From Pterois miles (taxonomy: Eukaryota; Chordata; Actinopteri; Perciformes; Scorpaenidae), in assembly GCA_947000775.1 (NCBI GenBank), contig CAMQGK010000637.1:20483001-20547000 (forward strand): a stretch of DNA of 64,000 bases, given 5' to 3'. Under the pieces are notes generated by a model. It worked only from the letters and a program-made list of their open reading frames with translations, was not told the DNA's origin and made no database searches. Position 1 is the first letter of the stretch. Every line of letters starts with the position of its first letter. Position numbers and translations under genes: made by a program. Positions 21,967 to 35,900 of this stretch are shown here, one piece after another.

Positions 21967-22142
21967 GGTTTTATAAAACGGTTTCACTCAGGCTGCAGGA
22001 GGAAACGTGTGATCGAGTCTCTTCTATGAAAGAGCAACACCTTCCCACCAAGTTTCCGTTGGTGGAGTTAGACAGCTGACTACAAAAGGTGATAGGGAGG
22101 GAGCACTGCCAGCCACACTGTTCAGCTTTCTGCACAACAACC

Positions 22143-22307
22143 ATGATCTACGCATATGGCTTCATATTATTCTTTCAGCTGCTCTCCCTCGCTGGTAAGA
22201 TGAAACTCCTTTCAATCTTATTGCTAGATTTTAAGGATTATTGCTGATTTTTTAAAGAAGGTTTTTGGAAGGTTGGAAAAAAGTCTCATTTTGCTTTTTT
22301 TCATTCT

Positions 22308-22339
<32 letters not shown>

Positions 22340-23920
22340 TTGTTGAGACTTTTGTGCCTTGTAATCTGTGTGTTAATGTACCTTTTCTGCTGATGTAAGG
22401 GGCTACTGAGAGTGGCATCGTGGGTGGGAGGGTTGCGAAGCCTCACTCCAGACCCTACATGGCATCTCTCCAGGTTCATGGTCACCATACATGTGGAGGG
22501 ATACTTATTCGGGAGGACTTTGTTCTAACGGCAGCACACTGTACAACGTGAGTGTATTATGCATCAATGCAGAATCACAGAGCCGCATGAAAAAAAAAAT
22601 GCTTCTGATGTCACAATCTACACTTCAGTGGCTATTAATTATTTGCATTTAAATAATTGTTTTATTCCCTTAACTGACTGGAAACACAAAGGATGTGTTA
22701 AAGCTTTTATTTGAACAAGTTTAATGTTTTATCAATGATATATTATATTACATACATGTATGTTTGTCATAACCTGGGGTTAAAAAAAAGACATTAAATT
22801 TTCTGTCGGGGTTCTTAATTATTGACACATTTTACACTTTTTATTTCTAAGTCATTACAGTTATAGTAGACTTTATCATCAATGTTTTCAGTCCCTTTCA
22901 AAATGTGAAGTTCTAAATATAATGAAGTATAACTTAATATTTTTTACATTATTTCTTCCCTTTGTCAGATTTGAGACCATGACAGCGGTACTTGGGGCAC
23001 ATGACATAAGCAAGAAAGAGAAAAGTCAGCAATGGATCCAAGTGGCAAAGTTCCATCCACATCCAAAATTCACTGGAAAATATGACTATGATATTATGTT
23101 ACTGGAGGTAAAATAAAACAGTGTAAAAGTTCATATCAAAACCCATCACAGTGTCATTATACTGTAATGCCTTATGTAGAGTTAAAGCTGCACAAGGCAA
23201 TTTCACACATTTGCAGTGGAGGATGTGGGGGTGTGCTGCTTCATATAAAAACCTCAGTCTTACTTTCAGAGGACAAAACCACACACACACACACAAACAA
23301 ACATAAAAAAAAAGTCTGTTTCATGAAATACACTGTTCTCTTTCACAGCTGAAAAACAATGCCACACTGAACCGTTACGTGAAGGCCATCGGACTACCCA
23401 AGAAATACGGGAAAACCCCAGCCAAGATTAAATGTGCTGTTGCTGGCTGGGGCCGAACTGGAGCCAGTGCGCCAGCATCCAGCGTACTAAAGGAGGCCAT
23501 GGAGACGATGGAATTCAGTTTTGAATGCAAATATATATGGAAAGACATCTTCAGTTCTGACCACATGCTATGCACCAAATTTGACAAAAAGACGGGGGGG
23601 ATTTGCCAGGTAATATAACGGAAACAGATAAAATACATCAATAATGCTGAAAACATTGAGCAAACCTTTATTTTATTAATCAAGTGTAAACAAGTGTAAT
23701 TTTATTGTTTTGAAATCTACTCAATCAACTCTTTCTGTTGTCTTTTTCTTAGGGTGACTCTGGTGGACCACTTATCTGCAACAGCAAGCCTCAGGGTATA
23801 ACAGCTTTCACTCTGAAAGATGATTGTAATAATCCCAAGTTTCCCCATGTCTTCACTAAAGTCCAAGTCTTCCTCCCCTGGATTAAGACAGTGATGAAGA
23901 GTTTGGAGAACGTTGCATGA
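22143..23920 (+). CDS. Granzyme / mast-cell-protease-like serine protease (5 exons, 255 aa)
   Basis: Secreted S1-family protease of the granzyme and mast-cell-protease type, which in vertebrates is stored in granules of cytotoxic lymphocytes or mast cells. Exons: 22143-22194, 22400-22547, 22969-23107, 23349-23609, 23753-23920; all junctions are GT-AG, with phases 1, 2, 0, 0, the usual five-exon granzyme plan. A hydrophobic leader is followed by a short propeptide and the mature N-terminus IVGG at 24-27. The catalytic triad is complete: His64 (TAAHC), Asp108 (YDYDIMLL) and Ser203 (GDSGGP). Six residues before Ser203 (chymotrypsin position 189) is Gly197, not the Asp of trypsins, so trypsin-like cleavage after Arg/Lys is unlikely. 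No gene symbol can be fixed from sequence alone. Confidence 0.93.
22309..22340. repeat. (AAT)n microsatellite in protease intron 1
   Basis: About ten AAT units lie between exons 1 and 2 of the protease gene. Confidence 0.95.
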
Positions 23921-24208
23921 GCCACTATTCAGAGGTCAAAAATTATGTCCTTTCTTCACTTGCTTATGAAATATCATGGTAAACATTTTGAGAATTGATC
24001 TTAGTTTGAAAAACAAAAAAATCATAACTCATGAAGCTGGTATGTGGAAATGATTTGCATCTGAAAAAATACAACTGTAGAAAAAAATATGGAAAAAACT
24101 TTGATTTAACACAAGATCTCACTGTACATTTATAGCATGTGCCTAAAGCATGTTTCTTCATTTCTGATATGTGCTTAACTCCCTTTTGCGAAATACACAA
24201 TTTTAACA

Positions 24209-24214
24209 TTTATT
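24209..24214 (-). terminator. Candidate rabl3 poly(A) signal
   Basis: TTTATT on the plus strand is AATAAA on the minus strand, about 145 bp beyond the rabl3 stop codon. The 437 bp between the protease stop and the rabl3 stop are all that separate these converging genes. Confidence 0.5.
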
Positions 24215-24357
24215 TTCATTATTCTATTCTTATTCATTTACAGCACAAGTTTAAGTCTTTAGATAACAGCAGATGAAAAAGGATTTACATAAAGAAGAAA
24301 TGAAAACAGTGAGTGAGCGGGTGGGATGTGGTGATGGTTTACTGCGTTCACAGCTTG

Positions 24358-27300
24358 TCAGTCATAGTGCAAACTTTTGAAGTTGAACCGTTTTCTGTCT
24401 GTGAAACCCGTCATCTGCAGAAAAAGTGAAAGGAACAGTTCGCCTTGAAATAAAAGCTTTGTCCTTCAAACAAATTTTTTTTTTAGGTGAAGATTTCTTA
24501 ACAAACAAAAATAATGACTGGAAATGTAAAACTCACCTGACTTGGATCTCTTGTGAAATATCTCTTCTCTATTACCTGTTGAGAGATAAATAAAAATTAA
24601 AAAAAAATTAAAAAAAAAAAAAAAAATTAAATACAAAATAAATTAAATAAACAAATTGAAAACAGTCCTTTTGTATTAAAAAGACTAATGTTTGAAGTTT
24701 CCCACTTGACTGACATTAATTCAATGTCACCGGTTAAAATTTGGTACAACAAAATAATACAGGAAATTACATGATTTTCTTACTTTTGTCTAACAAAAAT
24801 TCTTACATCACATACTTGTGAAAGTATGTTAAACTATAAAAAATGTAATCTCAGTTCTTAAGTTTTAATATAAAAAAGTAACGAGGCCTACTTGAAAAAG
24901 TCAAAGATGTTTAAAATGTTATATACTATAATAAGTAATATTCACATAAAATACAATTTACCCACAATATAACACTAGGATTTGAGCACTGACTAAATAT
25001 CAGATTATTATAAATTAAATAATTCAGGTCAATGCTGGCAATTATTAAATATCTACAAGATTGAAGGAGGCTGAATGACATTTGTCTACATGGTTAAACA
25101 TTTGATGGTTTATGCTCCTCAGTAGATCCACAGAGATGTAAGTGTGTATATGAATTATAATCTCCTTTACACAATGTATTTATTGTAAAGACAATCTCTA
25201 CTACTACTACTTCTTCCTGTAGAGTCTACAGGAAGAGAAAATAGCTGCATGCGTCACCAGAGGACTCTGGGTTTCTTACCTTGTCAAAGAACCTGCTGAG
25301 CTTCACTGCGTTAGATGTTCCTGCTGCGAGGTATCTCGGGTTGGTGCAGTCCTGTGAAAACAAAATAGTACTTCAAACATGAAGCTCAAAGAATGAGCCT
25401 TTCTTTCTTACAACTGTACATGCAGAACGGGTGTGGTTGTAGCTTCTTTAAATTTGATCTGATTGCTTTCTTTGTATTAAAACAATCCTTATAAAAACTG
25501 GTGTGTACTGCTGTCTGTCATGGTGTCTCCAAAGTTGCAGGTTTTCAAATTATACACATAGGAGCTACAATGTTATGATAGGTCTCTTTCATTTTCTTTT
25601 TTGTGACAGATTATAATGAAGAGATTTTACTACTGGGTGATCAACAAGAAGAAATTCTTTTAATGCATAGGAGAGCTGCCACATTGCATGTATGGCACAA
25701 AAAGGTTTATATTAGAAAAATGACCACAGTTCAAATAACTTGATCCATGTCTCATATCCTGGAAACTTGTATGGATAGGAAAAATAGCATATAAAGCTAC
25801 TGTAGCTCCATTCATCCTATTTATAAAACGATGAGACATACTTTAAATTTGAAATAAGTCATTACTGAGTCAACCAAAACGTTCAGAAAAAGCAAGACAT
25901 GCTGCTAATGAAATCATTTTAACACTAAACTGGACAGTACTAATTATTCTTTGACTTCAAAACATAAAATGCACAAAAACAAGTCCAAAGGTGTCTTAAA
26001 ACTAAATTAACTCGGGATCTAAATGAGATCTTTATACACTAAATGGGTTTAAAAACTACATTTTTCCCTACATGCATATATAATATTTACATTTCTCTAA
26101 TCCACAACTGTCCTGTTTGCCATCACTGAATCTTTGAGACACATACTTTACTCTGTACTTGCTACTGTTTTTACATGTCAGCTTCATGTTTGCATAAGCC
26201 CCTGAAAAGTATTTCTTCAAAAAACATGCTAGCAAGCTAACAAGTAATTTATGAGGGGATCCACAAAATTACTTAGATTAGTGAACATCAGGGAGAAGTC
26301 TCTCTCACCGCACTTGTAACAGTCATTAATTAAGCAACAATGCATTAAGCAACAGTCATCCATCACGAATGCAGCTTGTGAGAGAACTGAGAAGGACAAG
26401 AAGCTTTGAGCTCTCATTTGTGTACCAGATTTTCAGTACCACTCAAGCATTTCAGCTTTATTTGTAATGATCTTGTTACAGTTGAACAATGTCCTTTTGT
26501 AACATTTCTGTAACAAATACCTATGTTTGAATGCCAAAAAGTTGTTATTATGACGCCATAAATGTTACAGGTTCCAGGTTTGAAATGGGCTTAAAATCAG
26601 AGCTTGTAAAAATGAAAGAGCTGACGTACGAGATTGATCTCCTCTGCATTGAAGTCTTCAGACAGGAAGGCCGTCCGAGTGAGAACTTCACTGCGTTTGT
26701 TCTCTGGGATCTGGTCGAACTTGGTGCCGATCAGCAGCAAAGGTACCGGGTTCTCAGCAAACTGCTCTCTGTCATAGTCACTGCTGGTAGAAAAGAATAG
26801 GACTTTACTTCCCAACATCTTCAGTCACAATTTACTGTCTACTAACTTTGACAGCTGTTTCAGTGTGTATATATTTCCCACCACGTGAAAACAAACAATA
26901 CCATGACATGAGTCAAATGTACTTACCCATTTGAGACAATGACTCCTGTTGGAGAGGAATCCTTATTTAAAGCTTCTAGTGACCAACGGTAGAGATTCTG
27001 GGAGGATTTCTTATTTGTTAAATCATGTACCAACATAATTCCTGAAAAAAGAAAACAGAAAATGACACAATTAAATAATAGTCACCTTTATGATTTTAAA
27101 TTTCTTTAAATAATTATAGAAAATCAACTCAACCGTTAACTGAGTTGTAGAAGACAGCTCTGGTGCTTTTGATGCTGCTGGCACTGCCAACAGATCCTCC
27201 AACATCCCAGAGTTCAATGTAGTAAGTTTTCTCCTCTGGGGTTCCCTCCTTATAGTCCTGGACCTAGTTGAAGTTGAATAGTTATTTTAAGTGATTATTT

Positions 27301-28932
27301 TAGTGCTCTAAGCATCTGTAACATGTGAATGCTCCAGGCATTTTTAATCAAACATGAATGTTTTGAATCATCAGTAGAGAAATGTAACTAGGTACTTGTA
27401 CTTTACTAAGTATTTCTACTTTCTGCTACTTTGTACTTCTACTTCACTACAATTCAGAGGCAAATATTGTACTTCAGATTCAGATTAATAATACTGAATA
27501 TAAAAACAAACAAAATTATCTCCAACTTTACCAGCTGCAACATTAAAGTGAAAGATACATCAATGTGTGAATTAATTAATTATAATCCACTAATACAATA
27601 TACATTATTCTGAAATGGGCCATTCTGCATAATGAATACTTATATTTTAATTCTAATACTTTGTACTTTTACTTATGGAAAAAAAAAATGAAGGTGTGAT
27701 ATTTATTTGTAACTGAGCATGTCTGCACTTTTTTTCTGAACACCACTGTGAATCACATAATTATATACAGGTTTTGGACTAATATTAAGCATATGTTTTA
27801 CAGTAGGAAGTACCTGGCCTTATCTCTTGGACTATGTACAGTTCAAACATTTCAGCCTTTACAAATGTTATTTAAAAGGTTGTTGTATGAAGTATATATG
27901 GCATATAGTTTATCTGTGTGCATATAGTTTATCTGATAATTTAAAAGGACAGCAGCATCATTTTAGACCTTATCTCAATCAAATTTTGTAAATTATGTAT
28001 TCGGCCTGCTTACCCGTACATCCACAGAGCAACCAACAGTCCATGATGGATTTCCTAACACCTGATTCTGACATAACAGGTGGACCAAGGAAGACTTGCC
28101 CACCCCTGCAAAAGATAAGACATGTGAGTGGATGACTGAAAGTTTTAATGGGATCAGTATAAGCTCATGCACTGACTGCTATAGGCACGGGGACACATAT
28201 TTTCCCGATACATCCAAATTTGTGGCCTTCAGTCTTGATGTAATGCTATAAAGTTACTACTGCTGATTGCAAGACAATGAAGGCATGATTCCTGTATATG
28301 ATAACAAGCCTTCATTGTAAAAACAGGTCAGTGTAGCATATCCTTCGTTTCCATCAAAGTATATATCCTGTAGAACATCAGTAAATATCTTGAACAAGCT
28401 GCTGGGTGTCAGCTTTTATTTCGGCAAACATGTTTCTATAACATTTCAACTTTTAGTGCCGATTCATCTTATATGAAGCAATCTTCATCTTATATGAAGC
28501 AATCTTCTTACACGAATGCAATGAAGCAATGAAGCAATCTTCTTACACGCAAATGCACTTTAGGTTAACAGTGTGTCAAATAATAATAATAATGATAATA
28601 ATAATAATACAAGAAAAGGTGCAATCATTGCTTTTAAATTAAACGTCATCTTCCATTCTACCTGTATCCCGAACTCAGAAGACACGACATGTACGTTGCA
28701 TCAGTTATGCATGTTTACAGAGCCACTGGCATTACAACAGACTTTGGCAAGAGTTTGATGTCCCTTTATCAAAGATTACAAGGGTAACAAACAGGGTTAT
28801 ATTTACTCACAACACAAAAATGCATTTAAAAATAAACAGGTATGCTCATATTTGAGTCTGAATTGCCAAAATGGCACTTAACTTACCGGAATCTCCCAAA
28901 ACTAATACTTTTACCCTGTCAAGAGAAGCCAT
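24358..28932 (-). CDS. rabl3: Rab-like protein 3 (8 coding exons, 233 aa)
   Basis: Small GTPase of the Rab-like group; known RABL3 work ties it to Ras prenylation and cell proliferation. Coding exons on the minus strand, in order: 28887-28932, 28014-28105, 27134-27263, 26927-27041, 26630-26780, 25280-25351, 24537-24575, 24358-24414. All junctions are GT-AG and the sum is 234 codons including stop; the human protein is about 236 residues. It begins MASLDRVKVLVLGDSG. The P-loop is GDSGVGKSS (13-21), the switch II region has WDVGGS, and the guanine-specificity motif is TKFD instead of the canonical NKxD, as in human RABL3. It ends FKSLHYD, without the C-terminal cysteines that Rabs use for prenylation, as expected for this protein. 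The start codon lies 385 bp from the end of gtf2e1 exon 1 on the other strand. Confidence 0.97.
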
Positions 28933-29316
28933 TATTGCTGACAGTGTCGTCCCGGAAGTAAACAGTGAAAGCACCGCCTACAAATATTATATGTCTAATC
29001 TGATTCGTTCTTCTTCTTCTTCGGCGTTTTTATAAAGGCAAAAAAAAAAAAATCCAACAGGAAATAGAACCATTCGTCAAAATGTATGTCAATCAACATT
29101 CATTTGCTTCTATTGGCTATTGAGTGTAACGGGAAAACCTTTGTTGCGGTTTTAGTTTTATTTCCGGGGTTGTCTCAAAATAAGTCACAAAGCATGCTAG
29201 CTAACCTAGCAGATTAAAAAAAATCAGAAGTAGTAGTGAGCTTTAGCTGTGTTTGAGACAAAGTCAGCATTCTCTGAAATGACATAAAGAAGCGGTGGCT
29301 TTGTGGAACATAACGG
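28933..29316. promoter_or_regulatory. Bidirectional promoter of rabl3 and gtf2e1 with gtf2e1 5'UTR exon
   Basis: The interval separates the rabl3 start codon from the donor (CGG|GTAAGT, after 29316) that ends the untranslated first exon of gtf2e1. It holds an ETS-type CCGGAAGT (28952-28959), a TTCCGGGG near 29162 and an inverted CCAAT box, ATTGG (29112-29116), but no TATA box in a convincing position. That is usual for a housekeeping bidirectional promoter. The exact start sites are not visible. Confidence 0.7.
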
Positions 29317-29915
29317 GTAAGTTTGGCGTTAACTTCATGGCATGAAGTTCATGCCAACCATAGCTGCATCTTTAAGTTTAGCTTGTTAGCATAAGGCAAC
29401 ATCGGCACGCTAAGTGTAAATATAACGTAAGATGATGGCTTACTGGTAAAGCGACGGTAACGTTATTAGCTACGTATAGTATCCTCACTAGTTGCAGCCA
29501 ACTTGCTGCAGTAGTTGATCGTGTTTCATTTTTTTCGAGTTAGCTAACGTTAAGCTAAGTTAAGTTGCCACTATCCAACAGCCAGTTTAGCTGTCGGTGT
29601 AGTCAGATCTGGCAGTATTAACCACCAATTCGTATATGTTGGTACAATAAAGAAGGACGTATGATAATTTTAAATGTGTCCACCACTTTAGCAGGGAAAA
29701 GGAAGGAACGTTATTTGCAAAATATGATCATCTCTCCCTTCAAATTTCCATCAGTGTATCCATGCTGCTCATTCTTTCATTTCCCTCTAAATCTTCCTCC
29801 TAAGGTTTGAGAGATTAAGGTTTCTACCTGCTAATTTATGCTTAACAACGTCTCTGTTAACCCTCCCCTGCAGATCTTTACTCAGGAGGTCTCATCTCTC
29901 CCTCTACAGCAGAAG

Positions 29916-32900
29916 ATGATTGAACCAGAGCTACTGACTGAGGTCCCTGCTGCACTTAAGCGGCTAGCCAAGCAGGTCGTAAGGGGTTTCTATGGAGTGG
30001 AGCATGCCTTGGCCCTGGATGTACTCATTCGCAACCCATGCGTACGTGAGGAGGATATGCTGGAGCTGCTCAAGTTTGACCGGAAGCAGCTGCGCTCAGT
30101 GCTCAACACCCTGAAGGCAGACAAGTTTGTCAAGTGCCGGATGAGAGTGGAAACGGCCCCTGATGGCAAGACAACACGACACAACTACTACTTCATTAAC
30201 TACAGGTGGTTATTTCCTTTTTGGTTTCCACTGCAACAGTGCAGATAAAAGACAGTAACATACAATAACTTCCTGTTATTAACGGGTAGAGTTTTGGAGT
30301 TTGGAAGAATAAGAGGTGGGAGGTATTCTGTCAGAAATCAATCACCTTCTGTCCTCACCCCTTTCTGTTTGAACACATTTTTACCTGAATGTTAACATAG
30401 AACAAGGTTTGATTAACCAGAATGATCAACCATTCAGGAGGCCCTAAAGCATACCCTGCTTTATCGTCTATTTTACTCGAAATGTCATAATGCAGTAATT
30501 TGCATAATAAAAATTTACTAAGTGAACATCATGCTGTATTGAAGAAGACTTTAAACTGGTGACTGAGACCATAAACTCATGTTTACAATGTTTACTGAGG
30601 TAATAATAATTTGGCCAATGTAACACACTGAGGAATTTATTGCTTCAGGTGATTACATTTACCATCAATAGTGATTGGACATCCACATAAAATGTGTAAA
30701 CGTTTCCTTTTAGTGTTGCCTATGATTTTCTGTTTCTCCTAAAATATTACTCATATTTTCCTGTTTGTTATCATCACATGACTGAAAAACAGAAAATTTA
30801 AATTATATTGCAAAGTCATGTGAAGGTGTGAGCATCTGTACTTTTTATTTTGTAACCAGTTGTCAGGCTTATATGCTTTGCTCTTGTCATTGAAACTTGG
30901 TTAACTTGGTTAACGTGTAGGAAAAAAAAATGTTTTCAAATTAAAAGGGTGAGGTCAGAAAGTGATTGATTTCTGATGGAATGCCCTGTGGGTGACACCA
31001 GGCACCCACCCTCAAGGTATTGGCATTGTAAGTGTCTCATATCAGCAATGTTTGGATGAGTTAAGCCCACAACACTAAAAAGTAAGCAGTCTGTGTTCTT
31101 CTGCCAAGACACCAACACATTAACTGCTAAAAAATGAGAAACTACTTTTTAAATTAGTAATATGCTGATTTTTTTAGGGTACTGGTCAACGTGGTCAAGT
31201 ATAAATTGGATCATATGCGGCGGCGCATCGAGACAGATGAGCGAGACTCCACCAACCGTGCCTCCTTCCGCTGCCCCTTCTGCTTCTCCACCTTCACCGA
31301 CCTTGAGGCCAACCAGCTGTTTGACCCCATGACAGGTAAACATTGAGTAAAAAAAAAAATAGTTATCTACAGCTGTGTCACACTTCGGTGGTGTTGATTA
31401 TTAATATACTTGAATATGAAAAAGTTTTCTGGCAGTTCAGTGCTGCCTGACGAGGTGGTCTCTGTGGAGAAGACGCTGACAGCTCTCTTACAAAGAAGTC
31501 ACAGACAAATGAGCACACTGTCATTGTGCAGTTGTCTGTGCTAGGAAGCAAAATGAATTGGAGAGGAGTCAAAGAACATTGAAATGTGGTCTCAAGACCT
31601 GTCAAGTATTTCAACAGTAACATCTCTTGCACAAGGTGAGGTATATGACAACTGGATTTGGTTAAAAAAAAAAAAAAAAATCAGATTAAAAGGTGCTCAA
31701 GATCTGAAGTTGTTGTGTTCCTTGTGAAGAAGCCTGTTACAGGTTGTGTCTTCTTGCTGACAGCCAATGTAAAATCAAGTATGGAAACTGTCTATAGAAC
31801 TAAAGTAGGGCTGCACAATTAATCAAAATTTTAATGAAATCACAATATGGCCTACTGCAATTTTCAAGTCAGGATTTGAAATATTTGTAATATTTGTTGA
31901 AGGTGAAATGTGTATTTAAAATCCCTTTTCAAACTAAATATTGTGGTGCAGCAGAGATGTCCTGGCCTACAAATCATATTCTACAGACGGGAAGGAAGCA
32001 TCTTTGTGTGGCACAGAATATGTTTTTCAATGAAAATGAGAATAATGATGTAAAAATGATCATTCCTCTAATATCACAAGTCCTATCACAATCAGTCAAA
32101 ATAATCACAGTTTTCAAAAGCATTACATAAGTACCATTTGTCTCTTCTAATATCAACAAGAAGACAAAAATAGATTTTAAAGAAGGAATTGTTGACAAGG
32201 AAAACATTTAATTCATTCTTCAGATGACACTTGATCAATAGTGTGGCTATTTAGCCCAAAAGAAACGTTTAGATACATATAAATGTCTTTCGGTTTTCTG
32301 TTGTCTTAGGTTCAATCGAAGTCTTCCGTATTACCCAAACTGAAAATTGTCTTTAAGCATATTTAAAGTGACTTTCTTCACAACAAAAGGCCTGAATTAA
32401 AATACGATTCTCATCCTGCCTCAAGATAGGCTGGCATCTGGCCAAAACCTTGCTTCACATGGCATCACATCACTCTCTTATATCTAGGAGCTCTCTGTTA
32501 TATTGTTTGTGCAGAGTGTGGGTGGAGATATGCAAATATCAAAGGGAAGATACAGCACAATCAGCATGGCATTGGGGTAGATGTAGACTCACACTTGGCT
32601 TTGATAAAACCGAGTCTTGACCAACGCTGTAATGTCTCCAGTGCTTTTCCTGTTGAGTAGGAATCAGGTGGGCCTACTGAAGTTTTCAAGGCTTCTGTTT
32701 AATCATTCACAACTTCAGCTTAAAAGCGCTATTCATGTTTTTATAGAAATAGTTTAAAGTGTTGTGTTAAAGGCCTAAGAAAAGCTATAGAACTCAGTTC
32801 TAAACCATTTAGCAAGATGTGAGGGAAGTTGTTATCCATTTTCCTCTCAATTCAAATAACACATTTCCTGATTATGTAAGAGGGTCTGACTAAAAGAATG

Positions 32901-35900
32901 TGGTGTATCACTGAATTTAATTTTCTGCAAGTCGTCTACCCAGAATATCTGGGTATGGTGTGATTAAGATTTGCTTCATGTTGTTTGCTAAAAATGCATG
33001 AAAATGTGCATTTAAGTGGAACGATAATGCTCCAGAAGGATATTGTGACTGTGATGAGGATTGTGTATGTTCTCTTCCTCTAAACTGTGATCATTCATAA
33101 AGCGCATTCATTCTTGAGTCTGTCAGAACGAAGCACCATGCTCTCATTGTCTGCCAATCCCAAGGTTGATTACCAGTCAACCAGCACTGTTGCTAGGAAA
33201 CAGAGAGCTTGTGCTACATAAGCATTTAAAACATGCCAACAGCCCGAAGAGCACTGATTTACTGCTCACTGGTTGAAAGATTCAAGCCTGTTTAACCTCT
33301 CACCACCAAGTTAAACCACTAGAGGTCAGCAGAGACAGGATTTTCAGGTGGTATCCAGTCGCTCTTTAAATATAAATCTCCTTTCACTGGGCAAATAATT
33401 GGTGTTGATACTTGATTTGACTCGATGGGAATCTGAAAGCTAGGGTTCTGGTTTTGCTTCCATGCTATTGAATATGAATCCCATATTGAAGCCCTTTCTG
33501 AATCCAAATTCTTTACATTTGTGTAGTGTTTTGTACTTGGTACCACCACATTTTTTTAATTGTGATCACTTTTTCTTTGTCTTTGTTGGCTGCAGCTTAG
33601 GTTAGTAGAGATGCTGATATACAGTATATGTAACACTCTTCAAATTTTCTAAAAGTAATTGTAGAGCCAGTGTGTTAAATCCTTGTTTCTTTGGTCAGTG
33701 TAATGATTTATTTTATTTTACAGTGAAGTTAAACAAATATAGACGTGACAAAGCTATTTCACACTGTGTTCTTTATAGTACAGAAAAACTACAGCATTTA
33801 AAAATGCTGTCACAGTGTCCTGAGGAGACCAGTTTTAAGGCTAATCATTAAAAAAGACAAAACCAAAGAAAAAATAGAGGAAGCGTTTTTTTAAAGACCT
33901 GCTCATTGCCTTCAAATGCTTATATAAATTAGTGTGTAGAGAGTGTAGATCACCAGTTTCATCCAGGTTGATGTATCGTCATACTGTTAGTAGTATAACG
34001 AAGATGAAGATGAATATAATCAGTTTCCAAGATCCTCAGACAAAATCATAAATTCTTACTGGTTATTTTAGCCTGAATTTGCAACATAAAACTAATTTGA
34101 GAAATAAAATACAGGTAACACTTCATTTTACATGTCCGCAAATTTTATGGTAATTAGGTCATAATTAGCAAGTAACATATTTGAATTTTCTTTGCAATTA
34201 CTGGCAAATTACCCCAACATTTACCTCAAAATTTATTGAAAATTACTTTATTGTAAACATTATTTCATAATTGTATTCTGCTATTTCCCAATAGCTGGTA
34301 ATTTACTTAATGCATTTCCAGGAAAAGAACACAAAGTTATTTGATAAGCTTTGTTTCCATGTCTGCTGATGAATAGATAATTAGCAAATAATTTATTTGA
34401 AATTTCTTTAAAAAACTCCCTGAATCAGGACATTAGCTACCAGATTACATTTATGTAGAAAGGAAGTCACAATGGGGAGATTTGTGCTGATCAGAAATGT
34501 CTTTTATTAGTTTTGGTTTTTCTCCTCCGATGAAGAGCAGCACACAGCTGCTAAGGGCCCTATTTTAACCATTATGTATTTCAGCATATAATTGTTAAAT
34601 ACAGTTTATAATAAAGTCATTTTGAATAATTTGAGGTAAATATTGGGGTAATTTGGCAGTAATTCAAAGAAATGTGAAATAGGTTATTTGCTAATTATCA
34701 ACTTATTACCAGGAAATCTACAGACCTGTAAAATGAAGTGTTACCAGAATGCACAATAAAATGACACTGGATAAGTGCATTTGATAGCCAGTGGAAGTTA
34801 CATACTAGAGAAAGCTTCCTGGTGCTGTTCTGTAACCATCAGCATCTTCCTGCATTTTAAACATCTTGCCAATTCCTTTGCTCTTGTCTCCTGTTTCAAT
34901 ATATCTGCTGTGGAGGCAGTAACCCTGCACCCTGACAGAGGCTGACAAGACGAGTACCTGGAGCTCACATAGTGGTACTCTGATGGACCGGTTGCTTCTT
35001 CAGGGCCAGCAACACTCAGTTTGACCTCACAGGGATGGGAAATGACATTACTGGTCTTCCAGCTCATTCTGACCCACAAAGGAGAGCCGGAAACCCTTCA
35101 GCTACGGATTTTCACACTTCACTGTATGAATGTACCGTCCTCTGTAGGACATGCATGGTTTTACTCATTCCACCTGACATGTAGGTCCACCCAGTGATTT
35201 GCCTTAAAAATAGTTGTTTTTTTAGTTGTGCATAAAATGCTACCTTCTTTTACCATTTTTTCATCTTGCACATGTAGCACCACACACACACAGACACAAG
35301 GCAGACATGGGGTCTGTGTAAGGCTGGAACAGTTCCCATTATTGAAATTGAAATCAGCCAGAGAAGCAGATGGCCGAACATGCCCTTCTCTTACTGGTAG
35401 GAAGCAGGTCCCAAAGCCCAAAATAAATACCATGCAATATAAATACCGTGTTATGCATGATCCCCAGAAAACATCGGCCTGCAGCATCATTAACAAAAAG
35501 GCATTGTTGTTTCTGGGTAGAAGTACACTTTTTAGCCAGATGTTGAATGTTTTTGTGGAACAGAGGTATTGAGGAATGGTTATAAATGTCAATCCCAAAA
35601 GTGGACATGTACTGTGTAGTAGCCTGCATAAAACTCTGAAATCACAGCAAATCAGTGCTCCGGTATTTCTTCATTTACTCCTTGGTGTACTGGCACTTCA
35701 CATAGGCTGCTGTTACTCTTCTCTGCCCTCGCCATATCAGGTTCTCTGGGAGATTCTTTATGGCGATTCATAACAGTGCAGCATTAAAAAGTATGTGGGG
35801 AGCATCTGGACGAGCCGACGCATGGCACGGGAAGGGTGGGGGTGAGAACGAGGGTGCTGTAATTTCTCAGTGTTCACATCCTTTTTGTACAATAATTTGG

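Noticed and set aside
29838..29915. Upstream in-frame ATG extending TFIIE-alpha by 26 residues
   Set aside because: It lies before the CTGCAG acceptor that starts the coding exon. The extension does not resemble the family, whose N-terminus aligns at 29916.
35161..35629. Overlapping frames of 91-145 codons within the gtf2e1 intron
   Set aside because: They occur on both strands over the same bases with no domain or conserved splice pair.
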